Positions 26,917 through 36,350 of a stretch of DNA of 64,000 bases are shown piece after piece; position 1 is the first letter of the stretch, and each line of letters starts with the position of its first letter. The notes below the pieces were generated by a model. That model was given only the letters and a program-made list of their open reading frames with translations. It did no database searches and had not been told where the DNA came from. Origin of the DNA: Palsa-504 sp963818225 (GTDB taxonomy: Bacteria > Actinomycetota > Actinomycetes > Streptosporangiales > Streptosporangiaceae); the NCBI GenBank assembly GCA_963818225.1, contig CAWFRO010000005.1, positions 310,001 through 374,000 of the forward strand, read 5' to 3'. Both the position numbers and the translations under genes were made by a program.

Positions 26917-27336
26917 ATGACTGACGGTCCCATCCGGCTCAACAAGATTACGAGGGCAGCCGTGGACTCTGGGCGGCTCGTCCACCTGGCCACCATCAAC
27001 CCCGACGGCACCCCCCAGGTGACGTGCGTCTACGCCGGCTGGGACGGGGATGAGATCGTCGCAGCTCATCTCGCTGACTACCTGAAGCTGCGCAACATCC
27101 GGCGTGACCCGCGGGTAACGCTATCGGTCGAGTCCGATGTCCCGTTCGAAGGGTTCAGCCCCTACCTGGTGATCAAGGGAATCGCGCGTGTCGAGGATGG
27201 CGGAGCGGTAGACGCGCTCCGAAAAATTACTAACGGCCAGTTCCCGCCACCTGGAGGCAACTACCCCGCAGGCTTCGTGACGCGCATCTCGCCGCGCAAG
27301 ATCTCTGGCACCGGCCCCTGGGGACTTGCCGATTGA
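26917..27336 (+). CDS. PPOX-class F420-dependent oxidoreductase
   Basis: This 139-residue protein has the split-barrel flavin/deazaflavin fold of the PPOX family (SGRLVHLATINPDGTPQVTC, then KLRNIRRDPRVTLSVES and PYLVIKGIARVEDGG). The family reduces substrates using F420H2 in actinobacteria. The GGGAGAGACGATG context gives a strong start. It stands alone on the plus strand. F420 versus FMN use is inferred from host group and length. Confidence 0.8.
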   Translation: MTDGPIRLNKITRAAVDSGRLVHLATINPDGTPQVTCVYAGWDGDEIVAAHLADYLKLRNIRRDPRVTLSVESDVPFEGFSPYLVIKGIARVEDGGAVDALRKITNGQFPPPGGNYPAGFVTRISPRKISGTGPWGLAD

Positions 27337-27629
27337 GCGTCGCCCGGCGACGTCCAGATCCCGCCTGGCCGACAGCAGGACGTCAATGATCTAGCTGCAC
27401 TGGTCGATGGCCCGGAGAGCCGAGTCCGTTGCCCGTCGACCTCAGGTATGTCTCGTCGACGGACGCGGTCGCCGGGAGAATGGCGGCAGGCCCGGGCCGC
27501 CTCCATGAGCTCCGGGTGAACTGCTGCGCCCACCGGTACGGTGACGTGATCGATGATTCCGCGCTCGGCCAGCAACTCTTCAACGTCCCGGGCAGGACAG
27601 GCTGAGGTGGGGTCGGCGGCCGTCTGCGG
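27337..27629. other. Intergenic, no supported gene
   Basis: This lies between the PPOX gene and the convergent small membrane protein gene. Minus-strand frames are open, but they lack a ribosome site and recognised motifs. No clear terminator hairpin was identified. Confidence 0.3.
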
Positions 27630-27947
27630 TCAGAAGCCGAACGGCGCCCCGCTGCCAGGTGGTACAGGGGGCTCGCGTCGGCGGTCTTGGTCCCAGGACC
27701 TTCCCTGCCATCCTCGCGTCGCGGCGAAGAGCGCGGCTACCGCTCCCCCAAGGGTTATCAGTGCCTGTGCCGCGCCGCTCAGCAGTGTGATGCCGACGAT
27801 CACGAGGACCAGGCCCGCAGCTAGGAACCTGGGCCACCAGGCGGTCCGGAAGGTCCGCGCGATTGAGCTGCCGCGGATTGACTGGGTGGCCGGAGCTGTG
27901 GACGTGCCCGGGACCATTGGATCTCGGTGGCGCAGTCGCATACCCAT
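27630..27947 (-). CDS. Small membrane protein, cotranscribed with a methyltransferase
   Basis: This is a 105-residue protein with a strong AAGGAG site before the ATG at 27947. After a basic N-terminus it has two hydrophobic helices (WPRFLAAGLVLVIVGITLLS and ALITLGGAVAALFAA), then a charged Pro-rich tail (QDRRREPPVPPGSG). It starts 13 bases after the methyltransferase stop on the same strand, so the two are probably one transcript. The function is unknown. Confidence 0.6.
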   Translation of the reverse strand: MGMRLRHRDPMVPGTSTAPATQSIRGSSIARTFRTAWWPRFLAAGLVLVIVGITLLSGAAQALITLGGAVAALFAATRGWQGRSWDQDRRREPPVPPGSGAPFGF

Positions 27948-27960
27948 GGCAAACTCCTTT

Positions 27961-28815
27961 TTAAGGTTGCTCCGGGCCGGTGCCGGTGGTCGCCCACACG
28001 CTCAGCGCCAGGGGAATGGCGCCTACCGCTCGGGCCTTTTCCCGGTCCTCCCTCAGCCGTTGCTCCAACGTGTCCATACCGATTTCCTCGGCGGTGGCCA
28101 CTCCGGTGCCAACGATGAGCGGCTCCACGGCGCGCAGGGAATCCACCTCGTAGGCCAGGCCAACTTCGTCGCCGGGGCCGATGTGCACCTGGAGGCCGAT
28201 CATCCCCAGCGGGCGCAGCCCCGCCTCTTCGAGGATGGCCCACAGCAGCGGGCCATTGAAGGGCATCGCTGCCCTGGTGAGCGCCTCGACCGCCCAGGAC
28301 ACCAACTGGGTATAAAGGGCGGTCTCGGGCAGCGACCGCCAGGTTGACAGATCTCCTTCTATCGGCACGACCAGGCCGCCCGGGCGCAGCACGGTGGCCT
28401 GCCGCCGCAGGACCTCGACCGGGTCCGGAATCTGGTACAGGGCCAGCCGCTCGACGATCGCGTCGAACGGCCCGCCCGGCGCCGGGTCGTGATAGTCGCC
28501 CTCGATGAACTGCACCTGGGCCAGACCGCGCTGCGCAGCCCGCAGCCGGGCCCGGGCCAGCGCCTCCGGGGAGTGATCGAGGCCGACCACCGAGCCACCG
28601 GGTCCCACTAGGTCGGCGGCCACAAACGTCGAGTCCCCGGCCCCGCAGCCCAGATCCAGCACCCGCATGCCGGGCCGGATGCCCGCCTCGGCGAAGATCA
28701 CCCGCGTCCCCGGGGCTAGCACCCCGCCCTGGAGCTCAAGGCGAGCTACCTCGTCTTCACCAATGCCGCTGCCAAACGCGTAGCTGGCGTCGGTGGCGTC
28801 GCTGTCACCCATCAC
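27961..28815 (-). CDS. Class I SAM-dependent methyltransferase
   Basis: This 284-residue protein has the Rossmann methyltransferase motifs: motif I MRVLDLGCGAGDST (about 51-64), an acidic residue at the end of strand 2 (SVVGLDHSPEAL), and motif post-I with FIEGDYHDPAPGGPFDAIVE. The DAIVERLALYQIPDPVEVLR segment is typical of small-molecule methyltransferases. A long C-terminal extension (about 190-284) may bind the substrate. The acceptor is unknown. Confidence 0.85.
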   Translation of the reverse strand: MMGDSDATDASYAFGSGIGEDEVARLELQGGVLAPGTRVIFAEAGIRPGMRVLDLGCGAGDSTFVAADLVGPGGSVVGLDHSPEALARARLRAAQRGLAQVQFIEGDYHDPAPGGPFDAIVERLALYQIPDPVEVLRRQATVLRPGGLVVPIEGDLSTWRSLPETALYTQLVSWAVEALTRAAMPFNGPLLWAILEEAGLRPLGMIGLQVHIGPGDEVGLAYEVDSLRAVEPLIVGTGVATAEEIGMDTLEQRLREDREKARAVGAIPLALSVWATTGTGPEQP

Positions 28816-29714
28816 CCTCCCCCTCCTCGCCAGGTCTGACCTGGATATAGCCGATGTGAGAACTACGTGGCGACCAGATCTGGAATGTGTGGAGCTGGTG
28901 TGGAGATCGTATGGAGACGAAAACTACGCCCGCCTTCTGGATTCAAGAAACGGGCCGGGTCCTCTCGATAATGCACAGCCCAACGGGTGCGACGTCTAGA
29001 CGGTGGTGGCCATACCGCCACCACCCGTCCGGTAGCCAGCACCCCCGGTTCTACGACAGGCAGAGCGGCCAGCGAGGCGCTGTTCCTAACCTGTAACGCG
29101 TGGCGGCAGCAGCACGCGGCGACCCGCTGGATCACCCCGGCGGCGCCGTCGAAGCCGGGTGGCTTGACGATGCAGATATCGGCGGGCAGGGGGAGCACTG
29201 CTGGCTGTCATCCGGTCAGTGCGATGTGGTCAGCGCCACGAGCAGGACGGGCAGGAAGTCTGGGGGTCATTCCCCTGCCAATTGGGTATTGGCGTGTTCT
29301 CAAGGGCGGACCCGTGCGACATTGACGCCGCGGCGCGCTGGTCGCTGGGGCGGCCGCCGTCTCCGTCCTGCTCCGGCGGGGGCAGTCCCACCCGCCGGTC
29401 ACGACGACCTCTTGGCGAACATCGCTGCGGAAGGCCTGGTCGTCAGCGAATGGCCGCCGGGACGTCGCCCCGCGCCGGCGGAGGCTTGGACATAAATGAA
29501 ACCGGAGCCGGTCAGGATCACTTTCGTGCACCCTTCCGACTGTGAGCCGGGTGCTTGATGTAGGCCCGGAACCGCGTGCCCTGCGGGTGTCGGTGGACTG
29601 CGTTACGTTCCCGCCGTGCAGAGCCCGCTCCCGGACACCGCCGTCGGTACCTCGCTGGCCTGCAGCAAAACCACAGCAGGCCAGCGAGGACCTGATGTGG
29701 CCCGCTTGGTGAGA
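28816..29714. other. Long intergenic region with decayed coding traces
   Basis: No complete gene is supported in about 900 bases. Minus-strand traces near 29520-29590 read VHRHPQGTRFRAYIKHPAHS, a possible protein tail without a start. The short plus frame MKPEPVRITFVHPSDCEPGA ends near 29550. The region looks like worn coding DNA inside the mobile stretch. Confidence 0.35.
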
Positions 29715-31475
29715 TTACTCGCCGGACTGGTCGGCAAGCGCGTGCCGCACCGCAAGCTCCACGTCCTGTTCGAGCAGGAACCGCGAACTGGCCAGCTCCC
29801 GGGCGGCCGCGCGCAGTTCGGGCTCGCCGGGTGCGGCGCCCGCGGAACGCGAGGGCAGGCGGCTGCCGGTCAGGTCGTACAGCACGTCGGGCAGGCCGTC
29901 GACGTGACGGCGCGGGTTCCAGCCGGTGTACGCCGCGACTCCCGTCTCGACTTCGGGCAGGCGGATGCCGGCGATCTCGTTGCCGTTGGCGTCGAGCGCG
30001 GACACCAGCGCTACGCGCGGCTCCCCCAGCTTGAGCGGCCACTGCACATCGTCCGGGTCGATCTCGGGCGTGTAGGGCAAGGCGTCGACGTCCGGCCGCG
30101 CCGCATCGGGGAAGGCGTCGAGGACCGACGCCCGGCTCACGGCCGTCTGGTCAGACTGCCGCGGGACCACGCTGGGCGCGGGCTCGGTCCCGTCAGCGAC
30201 CCACTGTTCGAGCTGCACGAACAGGGCTCGCACAACAGGACCCGGGTCGAGGTTGTGCGGCGGGTTGCCCAGCGGGAATTCGCGCTTCATCTCGACTGTC
30301 GGCCCCATGTGATCGGTGCCGCTGATCAGGTAGCTGCGCGCGTCGGGATCTTCGGGCAGGTCGGCTCCGGTGACCGGGTCCTGGTGGACAAGGGCGCCGT
30401 CGCCGCGCCAGTACTCCCACGAACTGTTGGTCAGCATGAGCTTCGGCACCCCGCCCAGCTGACGCTGGCGGGCGAGCAGGGATGCGGTGTCATAAGGGGG
30501 CCCGTACTCGGGCAGGATAGGGTGCAGCAGGCCGGGCTGGGCGTAGCGGCGGTTGAATTCACCGCGGCGGGCGCTGGCGATCTCGGCCAGAACCCCGTCG
30601 AAGACCTGTGCGCCCTGTTCGTCGACGTTGAGTCCCTCGAAGAGGAACTCGCGGAGCAGCCGGCCGCACTGGGAGATCCCGTCGGCAAAGACCAAGTCGG
30701 CCTCATGCCGCAGATGCGCGCCGAAGTCCCGCAGGGCGAGCAGGCCGGCCCCGGCGACCGGCGCGAATGCGGAGCGGTAGATCAGCTCGTACCAGTGGAA
30801 CGGCTGGAAGCCGTCGTCGAGCGCGATGGAGGTAGCCGAGGTGAACCGCCACTGCGAACGCGGGATCAGCTGGGACGGCCCCAGGTGCGCCGACCGGACC
30901 CGCAGGGCCGCCTCGGGCTGGTCCAGCCCGCTGGCCGGATACGGGGTAAAGGCCATGACCGGCCTCGTGCCGCCGCCCACAACCGGCAGCGTGTCGCCGA
31001 CCGACCGCTCCCGCATCGGGGTCTCGACGCGGAAGTCGCTGCGCATCCAGCCGGGCTCGGCATCCGCAACCGGCGCGTCGAACCCGGCCAAGCCCTTGTC
31101 GCGAGGCACATCCCATTGCCAGCCTGGTATGGCAATGGTCCACCCGCGGTCGAGCAGGTAGCCGTCTCCGGGCGAGGGCGGGGTCTGCACGCCGGCCGGC
31201 AAAATGCCCGAACCGCTGAGCGGCAGGCGTACATTGCCGCGGTTCGGCACGGACAAGATGGCCCGCCGGTTCCCGCCACCGTCTGGGCGCAGCAAGACGA
31301 CATCGCCGCTGAAACGCACCTGGCCGTCGCGGCCGCGCGGCGCCAAGCCGAGGTCGGCGACGCGGGCGTTGGCAGGATCATCGGGATCGACGGCGTAGTG
31401 GGCTACCGCGGAAATCCACTTGTACCGGTAGCTTTCCATCGGCTCCTCGCGGCGGATCTCCAGTGATTCCAGCAT
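29715..31475 (-). CDS. Alpha/beta-hydrolase domain protein (Abhydrolase_10-like)
   Basis: This 586-residue protein has FADGISQCGRLLREFLFEGL at about 265-285, the nucleophile-elbow region of the large alpha/beta-hydrolase domain family in which Ser lies in G.SQ.GR. It also contains YLISGTDHMGPT near 390, which could supply the catalytic His. No signal peptide is evident. The start at 31475 is used; an internal ATG at 31439 has a GAGGAG site and gives MESYRYKW. Substrates of this family are mostly undefined, often esters or steroid- or terpenoid-like compounds. Confidence 0.7.
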   Translation of the reverse strand: MLESLEIRREEPMESYRYKWISAVAHYAVDPDDPANARVADLGLAPRGRDGQVRFSGDVVLLRPDGGGNRRAILSVPNRGNVRLPLSGSGILPAGVQTPPSPGDGYLLDRGWTIAIPGWQWDVPRDKGLAGFDAPVADAEPGWMRSDFRVETPMRERSVGDTLPVVGGGTRPVMAFTPYPASGLDQPEAALRVRSAHLGPSQLIPRSQWRFTSATSIALDDGFQPFHWYELIYRSAFAPVAGAGLLALRDFGAHLRHEADLVFADGISQCGRLLREFLFEGLNVDEQGAQVFDGVLAEIASARRGEFNRRYAQPGLLHPILPEYGPPYDTASLLARQRQLGGVPKLMLTNSSWEYWRGDGALVHQDPVTGADLPEDPDARSYLISGTDHMGPTVEMKREFPLGNPPHNLDPGPVVRALFVQLEQWVADGTEPAPSVVPRQSDQTAVSRASVLDAFPDAARPDVDALPYTPEIDPDDVQWPLKLGEPRVALVSALDANGNEIAGIRLPEVETGVAAYTGWNPRRHVDGLPDVLYDLTGSRLPSRSAGAAPGEPELRAAARELASSRFLLEQDVELAVRHALADQSGE

Positions 31476-31710
31476 CGCGTTCTCCCGCTCCTAGAGCTAT
31501 ACGGCTAATTCTCATGCTCGTCTCGGGATCGGCTCTGCGGCAAGGGATGGCGGTCAAGTCTGATACGTGAATGGTCCTCAGCTGGGCAGGCGGCAGCTCT
31601 TGCATGTGTGGTGGCCAGCGCGCTGGCCACGAACGTTCACCGGCTGGGCTGATATGCCGTGGTGATTGCTTCCGCACTCGATCATGTGGTGGGTCGAGCG
31701 CAGGAGGCGG

Positions 31711-32811
31711 TATGACTGAGCCGGTCCGGGCGCGGCGGCTGACTGATCAAGGGGGGCAGCGGCTGCTGCAGATCGTGCGGTGGGGTAAGCACGAGCCGGT
31801 CCGGGTGCGCGGGGCGGTGATCATCGTGGCGTCGGCGTCGGGGACGGGGGGCCGGCGATCGCGCGGCTGGTCGTGGCCGGTGAGGATACGGTGCGGGACG
31901 TGATCCACGGGTTTAACGCCAAAGGGGCTGGCGGCGCTGGGCCCTCGGTGGGCGGGAGGCCGTCCCGGCCGGATCAGCGGCGGGGACATCGAGGTCATCG
32001 TCGCGGCGGCCACCACCGGGCCGGAGAAGCTGGGACAGCCAGTCACCCGGTGGAGCCTGCGCAAGCTGGCGGACTATTTAGCCTGCCGTCCGGGCGGGCT
32101 GGTGATGATCGGGCGGGAGCGGCTGCGGCAGATCGCGCATGAGCGCGGCATCTCCGTCCAGCGGACCCGGGCCTGGACGGAGTCCACCGGCCCGGACCGG
32201 GACGCCGAACTGGACCGGATCGAGCACGTGACCAGCGCCTAACCGGACCGGTGCTTGGCCTCCGGCCGGTTCGGGCCGCTGTGGATCCGGCCGTGCCACG
32301 GCGCCTGCCGGGCGCGGCGCGAACACCCGTCCGGCTCCGCGGCTGACCATCGCACGCACGGCATCCGCTGCTGCGTGGGTGATGACCAGCTGCGGGGCGT
32401 GACCCGCGGGCACCAGGGCGCCGTGCACCCCCTGGCCGCGGCGACGCCGGTCCGGGCCTCCCGGCCCGGCGGGTACCGGCGGTTCGTCATCGTGGGCACC
32501 CTGGCGGCGGACAAGACCCCGGCGATCCGCCGCGGGCCCGACGGGACAACGCCGGGCTGTGCCGCACGCCGGCGAACGCGTCGTGGGCTAATCCGGCAGC
32601 GGCGCACGCCGATCCGGTGCGGACCTTTGTCATGGGCACCTGCGGCCATCCGGACCACCCGGCGCTGGCCCGCAGGCTGCAGGCCTGCCTGCGCTGGCGC
32701 AACGCCCACGCCCGCCACCCCGGCGTGCTGGCCGCCCAGCACCGCGGACGAGCCCGCATCCGCAGCAAACGCCAGCAACGCTGGGGCCGCCCCAGGCCTG
32801 AAGCTGCATGA
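31711..32811 (+). pseudogene. IS630-family transposase, multiply frameshifted
   Basis: In three successive frames the sequence follows an actinobacterial IS630 transposase: RARRLTDQGGQRLLQIVRWG, EDTVRDVIHGFNAKG, LAALGPRWAGGRPGRISGGD, the DDE-region equivalent LDRIEHVTSA..RFGPL, and the tail HPDHPALARRLQACLRWRNA ending in a TGA at 32809-32811. At least four shifts separate them, so the transposase is dead. No terminal inverted repeats were identified by eye. A second 3' copy lies at 33755-34023. Confidence 0.75.
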
Positions 32812-32990
32812 CCAGCACGGTGGACCTTCGCAGCCGGTGCACTGGAACAGCGCGGCGAGGTGAGCTGGGCCAATTCAGCGCGTACCTGAGTGCCGGTGGA
32901 TGCGGGCCGGGCGCGTCCGGGGAGGTGGCCGGGCCGGGGATCTGCGGCGGTGAGGGTGCGGGTCACCCTGCGGGTGGCTATTGTGCGTCC

Positions 32991-33605
32991 ATGGGCGAGG
33001 ACTGGCGCGTCCGCATTGCATTCAATGAGGATGACCCACCTGAGTCCGGCGGGCAGGCGCTTGCCGCTGCCTTGCGCAGCCGCCTCAGCGACCAGGTCGC
33101 GGTCACCTCGACCGGTACCGAGATCTTCGTGTATGCCCCCGCCGCCGGATCGGCTGATGAGGCCGCACACGTGGCGCGTCAGGTGCTGGCGCGGCACGAC
33201 GTCAGCGCGTCCGTCCGGACGCAGTTCTGGAGCGCGCTGAAAGAGGAGTGGCGGGATGTGACGGACGAGCCGTCCGCCGATCCCGTGGCCGAGCGGCGGG
33301 CGGCAGGACGGGAAGTGTCGCGGAACGCCGGCTTTCCCGCCTGGCAGGTGCGGGTCGACGTGCGCTCCCACCGCGATGTGGTCGCGCTGGCCGGGTATCT
33401 TGCCGCCCAGGGATGGCCGGTACGCCGGCGCCGCAGGCACCTGCTCGTCGGGGCGGACTGCGAAGACGACGCTCAGGAACTGGTCCGGGAACTCTCCGGT
33501 GACGGCGGCGCTGATCCGCAGACTGCCTTCCGGGTCGGGCGGGTCAGCTACAGCTACATGCTGTTCGACGCCTCCAGCACCCAGCTCTTCGGCGGGACCG
33601 GCTAG
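32991..33605 (+). CDS. Hypothetical protein between two IS630 remnants
   Basis: The open frame begins at 32808, but the ATG at 32991 (MGEDWRVRIAFNEDDPPESG) is the better start, giving 204 residues. It is acidic and probably cytosolic, with two similar halves. Residues about 15-70 (ALAAALRSRLSDQVAVTSTG) and about 113-165 (VDVRSHRDVVALAGYLAAQG) each look like a beta-alpha domain of a duplicated small fold. The family is not recognised. The gene is flanked by transposase remnants on both sides. Confidence 0.55.
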   Translation: MGEDWRVRIAFNEDDPPESGGQALAAALRSRLSDQVAVTSTGTEIFVYAPAAGSADEAAHVARQVLARHDVSASVRTQFWSALKEEWRDVTDEPSADPVAERRAAGREVSRNAGFPAWQVRVDVRSHRDVVALAGYLAAQGWPVRRRRRHLLVGADCEDDAQELVRELSGDGGADPQTAFRVGRVSYSYMLFDASSTQLFGGTG

Positions 33606-33754
33606 CGCCCGACGTGGTCTTCGCCGTCGTGACATACGGCACCAGCCCACCCTACGGGCTGCCGTCAGTGCACAGTTTCAGCTCTCCCGGCCAGCAGACT
33701 CGCAGGTCATCGCGCCGCACGATGGGGTACACCCGGATCTTGTCCCAAAGTCAG

Positions 33755-34023
33755 GAGAGAATGCCGGGCTGTGCCTCACGCCGGCGAACGCGTCCTGGGC
33801 CAACCCGATCCAGGCCCAGTCCGGGCCCTTGCGCACCTCTGTCATGAGCAACTCGGACTACCGGAATCACCCCGCGCTGGCCCGCAAGCTGCAGGCCTAC
33901 CTGCGCTGGCGCAACGCCCAAGGCTCGCTACCCCGACATGCTGGCCGCCCAGCGCCGCGAGTACGCCCGCATCCGCAGCGAACGTCAGCAACGCCGGGGC
34001 CGCCCCAAACCCAAGGCTGCCTA
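33755..34023 (+). pseudogene. Second IS630 transposase 3' fragment
   Basis: The sequence TPANASWANPIQAQSGPLRT, then HPALARKLQAYLRWRNA, matches the end of the copy at 31711-32811. After one frameshift it continues to the conserved tail (RIRSERQQRRGRPKPKAA) with a TAA at 34021-34023. It is not a copy of the same locus, since many bases differ. It ends about 160 bases before tRNA repeat B. Confidence 0.75.
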
Positions 34024-34184
34024 ACCAATCCGGTGAACGTTCGTGGTCAACGCACTAGCTCCCGCGGCGCGCTTCGCGCCCTTGAAGTACGTTCAGAGAG
34101 TTATCACTGGCCGCTCCAGCCTTCTCTCTCCAGCCTTCTCTGGCACCATTCCACGCCATCCACCAGGCAGCCCGTATAGTTCCT

Positions 34185-34228
34185 GGTGGGGCGGGTGGGG
34201 CTCGAACCCACGACCGGCGGATTATGAG
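34185..34228 (-). repeat. tRNA-Met 3'-half repeat, copy B (putative att site)
   Basis: These 44 bases are identical to 41256-41299, the 3' half of the intact tRNA-Met gene plus the two following bases. The match stops in the anticodon loop, and the next bases (AAGCACGGCC) are element-type sequence shared with copies A and C. It forms the left border of the SDR cassette. Confidence 0.85.
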
Positions 34229-34641
34229 AAGCACGGCCCCGTCCACGGTGCCCGCTAGCTGCACCGATGACACCGAACATGGCACTGACGGCACTCACCA
34301 CGCTGGGATTATCCCGCGAGCCATTGCACGCTGAGGCGCCCATACCCCCTCGTCCTGCTACTGTGCGTGACCTAGCCAAGAGTGGCTGGCCTACGTCTGC
34401 CAGCAGCCCGGCCGTCATTACGCCGGCGATAATACAGGCCGCTGTCATACAGGCTCTGACCTTCCGGATGTATCTGGCTCTTGAACTCCGCCCCGTATAC
34501 GCCGGACAATCGCGTAGCTGACCGAGGCTTGTGAAGGCCATTGACCGCACCGCCAGCGCACCAACCTGCGGCTGCGTCGGTCAAGAAATGCCGTAGCAGG
34601 CGAGGGAAATCACCACAAGGAGCAGCAAGGAGCACACCAAC
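34229..34641. other. Region between att copy B and the SDR gene
   Basis: No gene is well supported. A minus-strand frame has a hydrophobic stretch (MTAACIIAGVMTAGLLAD), but no good start. Two AAGGAG strings at 34616-34631 lie just before the SDR ATG, and the second is the likely ribosome site. Confidence 0.35.
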
Positions 34642-35478
34642 ATGGCTGGACGAGTAGCAGGCAAGGTGGCTTTTATCACCGGAGCCGCTCGAGGCCAGGG
34701 CCGTAGTCACGCGATCCGGCTGGCCGAGGAGGGCGCCGACATCATCGCGGTCGACATCAGCCGTGACTACGCCACGGTGCCGTACCCGATGGCCACCGAG
34801 GCCGACCTGGCGGAGACCGTCAAGAAGGTCGAGGCGCTGGACCGGCGCATTCTGGCCACTCAGGCGGACGTCCGCGACTACGGCGCGGTCAAGGCGGCCC
34901 TTGACGATGGCGTGGCCCAGCTCGGGCGGCTCGACATCGTGTCGGCCAACGCCGGGATCTTCAGCTTCGCCACGATGGCGGACATGGACGAGACGACCTG
35001 GCAGGACATGATCGACGTCAACCTGACCGGCGTGTGGCACACGGTCAAGGCGGCCATCCCGCACCTGCGCGCGGCGGGCGGCGGGTCGGTCATCCTGACC
35101 AGCTCGGTCGCCGGGCTGAAGGCGGGTCCGAACATCGGCCACTACAACTCGGCCAAGCACGGCGTCGTCGGGCTGATGCGTACGCTGGCCCGCGAGCTGG
35201 CCGCGGACATGATCCGGGTCAACAGCGTGCACCCCACCGTGGTCAACACCGACATGATCCAGAACTCCGCGGCCTACGAGCTGTTCGCGCCGGACCTGCC
35301 GGAGGCCGAGCGCACCAAGGAAACGCTGACGTCCCGGTTCGGGGCGCTGAACCTGCTGCCCATCCCGTGGGTCGAGCCGGTGGACATCTCCAACGCGGTG
35401 CTGTGGCTGGCCTCGGATGAGTCGCGCTACGTTACCGGCGTGACGCTGCCCATCGACGCGGGCCTGCTCATCAGATGA
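34642..35478 (+). CDS. Mycofactocin-coupled-type SDR family oxidoreductase
   Basis: This 278-residue short-chain dehydrogenase has cofactor motif TGAARGQGRSHAIRLAEEGA (about 13-32), the NAGI motif (SANAGIFSF) and catalytic Ser (ILTSSVAG), Tyr and Lys (HYNSAKHG). The GQGRSHA.RLA..GADI.A.DI form and a C-terminal VTLPIDAGLLIR are typical of SDRs associated with mycofactocin, which keep NAD(H) tightly bound. Upstream AAGGAG sites give a strong start. The stop overlaps a short truncated ORF (about 27 residues) by ATGA. The gene lies alone between two identical 44-base tRNA repeats. Confidence 0.85.
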   Translation: MAGRVAGKVAFITGAARGQGRSHAIRLAEEGADIIAVDISRDYATVPYPMATEADLAETVKKVEALDRRILATQADVRDYGAVKAALDDGVAQLGRLDIVSANAGIFSFATMADMDETTWQDMIDVNLTGVWHTVKAAIPHLRAAGGGSVILTSSVAGLKAGPNIGHYNSAKHGVVGLMRTLARELAADMIRVNSVHPTVVNTDMIQNSAAYELFAPDLPEAERTKETLTSRFGALNLLPIPWVEPVDISNAVLWLASDESRYVTGVTLPIDAGLLIR

Positions 35479-35725
35479 CCGATGCGCCCAGCCTGACGGC
35501 CATCTTCGAGCTACGGTCCGCGGAGCTGGCGCGCCCCGGAAGACCCTGGCGGGGATGACAACGCCGAGCTTGACTGACGCGACCTTATGCCCGATGAGGA
35601 GAGCTGGATCCGCCAGTGCGCAGGCTGGCTAGCCCACCTGCACACCAGCGAGTACCCCGGCGGTCAACCTGCGCCCCGACGGCGATCACCCTCGCGGCCA
35701 GGGCGCTCTACGAAGGCTAAGAGAG
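35479..35725. other. Remnants between the SDR gene and att copy C
   Basis: Two very short coding-like pieces are visible: MTDAPSLTAIFELRSAELAR from 35475, and MPDEESWIRQCAGWLAHLHT from 35587. Neither reaches a normal length. They may be truncated neighbours of the SDR gene. Confidence 0.3.
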
Positions 35726-35769
35726 GGTGGGGCGGGTGGGGCTCGAACCCACGACCGGCGGATTATGAG
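35726..35769 (-). repeat. tRNA-Met 3'-half repeat, copy C (putative att site)
   Basis: Identical over 44 bases to 41256-41299 and to copy B. The flank after it (AAGCCCGGCC, then a stretch with TCGGTCCACGAGCCGGTCCA at about 35861-35880) is also found after copy A, at about 21358-21377. It forms the right border of the SDR cassette. Confidence 0.85.
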
Positions 35770-35996
35770 AAGCCCGGCCCGGTGCTCCGGGCGCTCTGCC
35801 TGCACAGATACCACGAAGTCTTGCCGCCCATAGCTCAGATTGCACCACTTGCACGAGTTACTCGGTCCACGAGCCGGTCCACGCCTGACCATGGCGATCG
35901 CCAGATATTAGCTACAGAGCGTTACCTCCGACGGACCCCGCCTCGAGGCCTGGCACGGTTTATTCTGTTACTGGACGTGAGAGGAGACTGGCTGGG

Positions 35997-36350
35997 ATGA
36001 CTGCCGAGTACCCGCACGGTGACGAGCCGTTGATTCCTATGCCCGCCCTGTCGCTCCCCGCTCTGCGCCAGGCGGTCGCCACGGTCGCGCCGTCCCGGCT
36101 GCCGGAGTTCTTCCAGGAAATCCAAGACGCCTTCACCCAGGCTGGCGATGAGGACAGTGTCTTCCCCATCCGTCACTTCTACCAGCGCTGGGGCGCCGCC
36201 ATCGCCATCGAGCGGCGGCCCTCGGTCGCCGCCCGGCTCCACGCCGCCGAACGAGCCCTCGCCGACCCCGACCCCGCTGTCCGGGACCAGGCAGTTCGGG
36301 AAGCCGCCGAGATCGTCCAGGCGGCCTACCGCGAGGTCGCGGGTGCCTGA
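35997..36350 (+). CDS. DUF6247-type protein, probable antitoxin of a TA pair
   Basis: This 117-residue protein is mostly helical: TVAPSRLPEFFQEIQDAFTQ, then PIRHFYQRWGAAIAIERRPS and RLHAAERALADPDPAVRDQA. That is the pattern of DUF6247 proteins, which are common in actinobacteria as the first gene of two-gene modules. The start is the ATG at 35997 with GAGGAG upstream. Its stop overlaps the next start by eight bases, as in toxin-antitoxin pairs. The antitoxin role is inferred from arrangement. Confidence 0.6.
   Translation: MTAEYPHGDEPLIPMPALSLPALRQAVATVAPSRLPEFFQEIQDAFTQAGDEDSVFPIRHFYQRWGAAIAIERRPSVAARLHAAERALADPDPAVRDQAVREAAEIVQAAYREVAGA

Noticed and set aside
29616..31466. Long plus-strand frame opposite the alpha/beta-hydrolase gene
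   Set aside because: The sequence is rich in Arg, Gly and Val without motifs, and the minus-strand product has a clear hydrolase pattern. It is a shadow frame.
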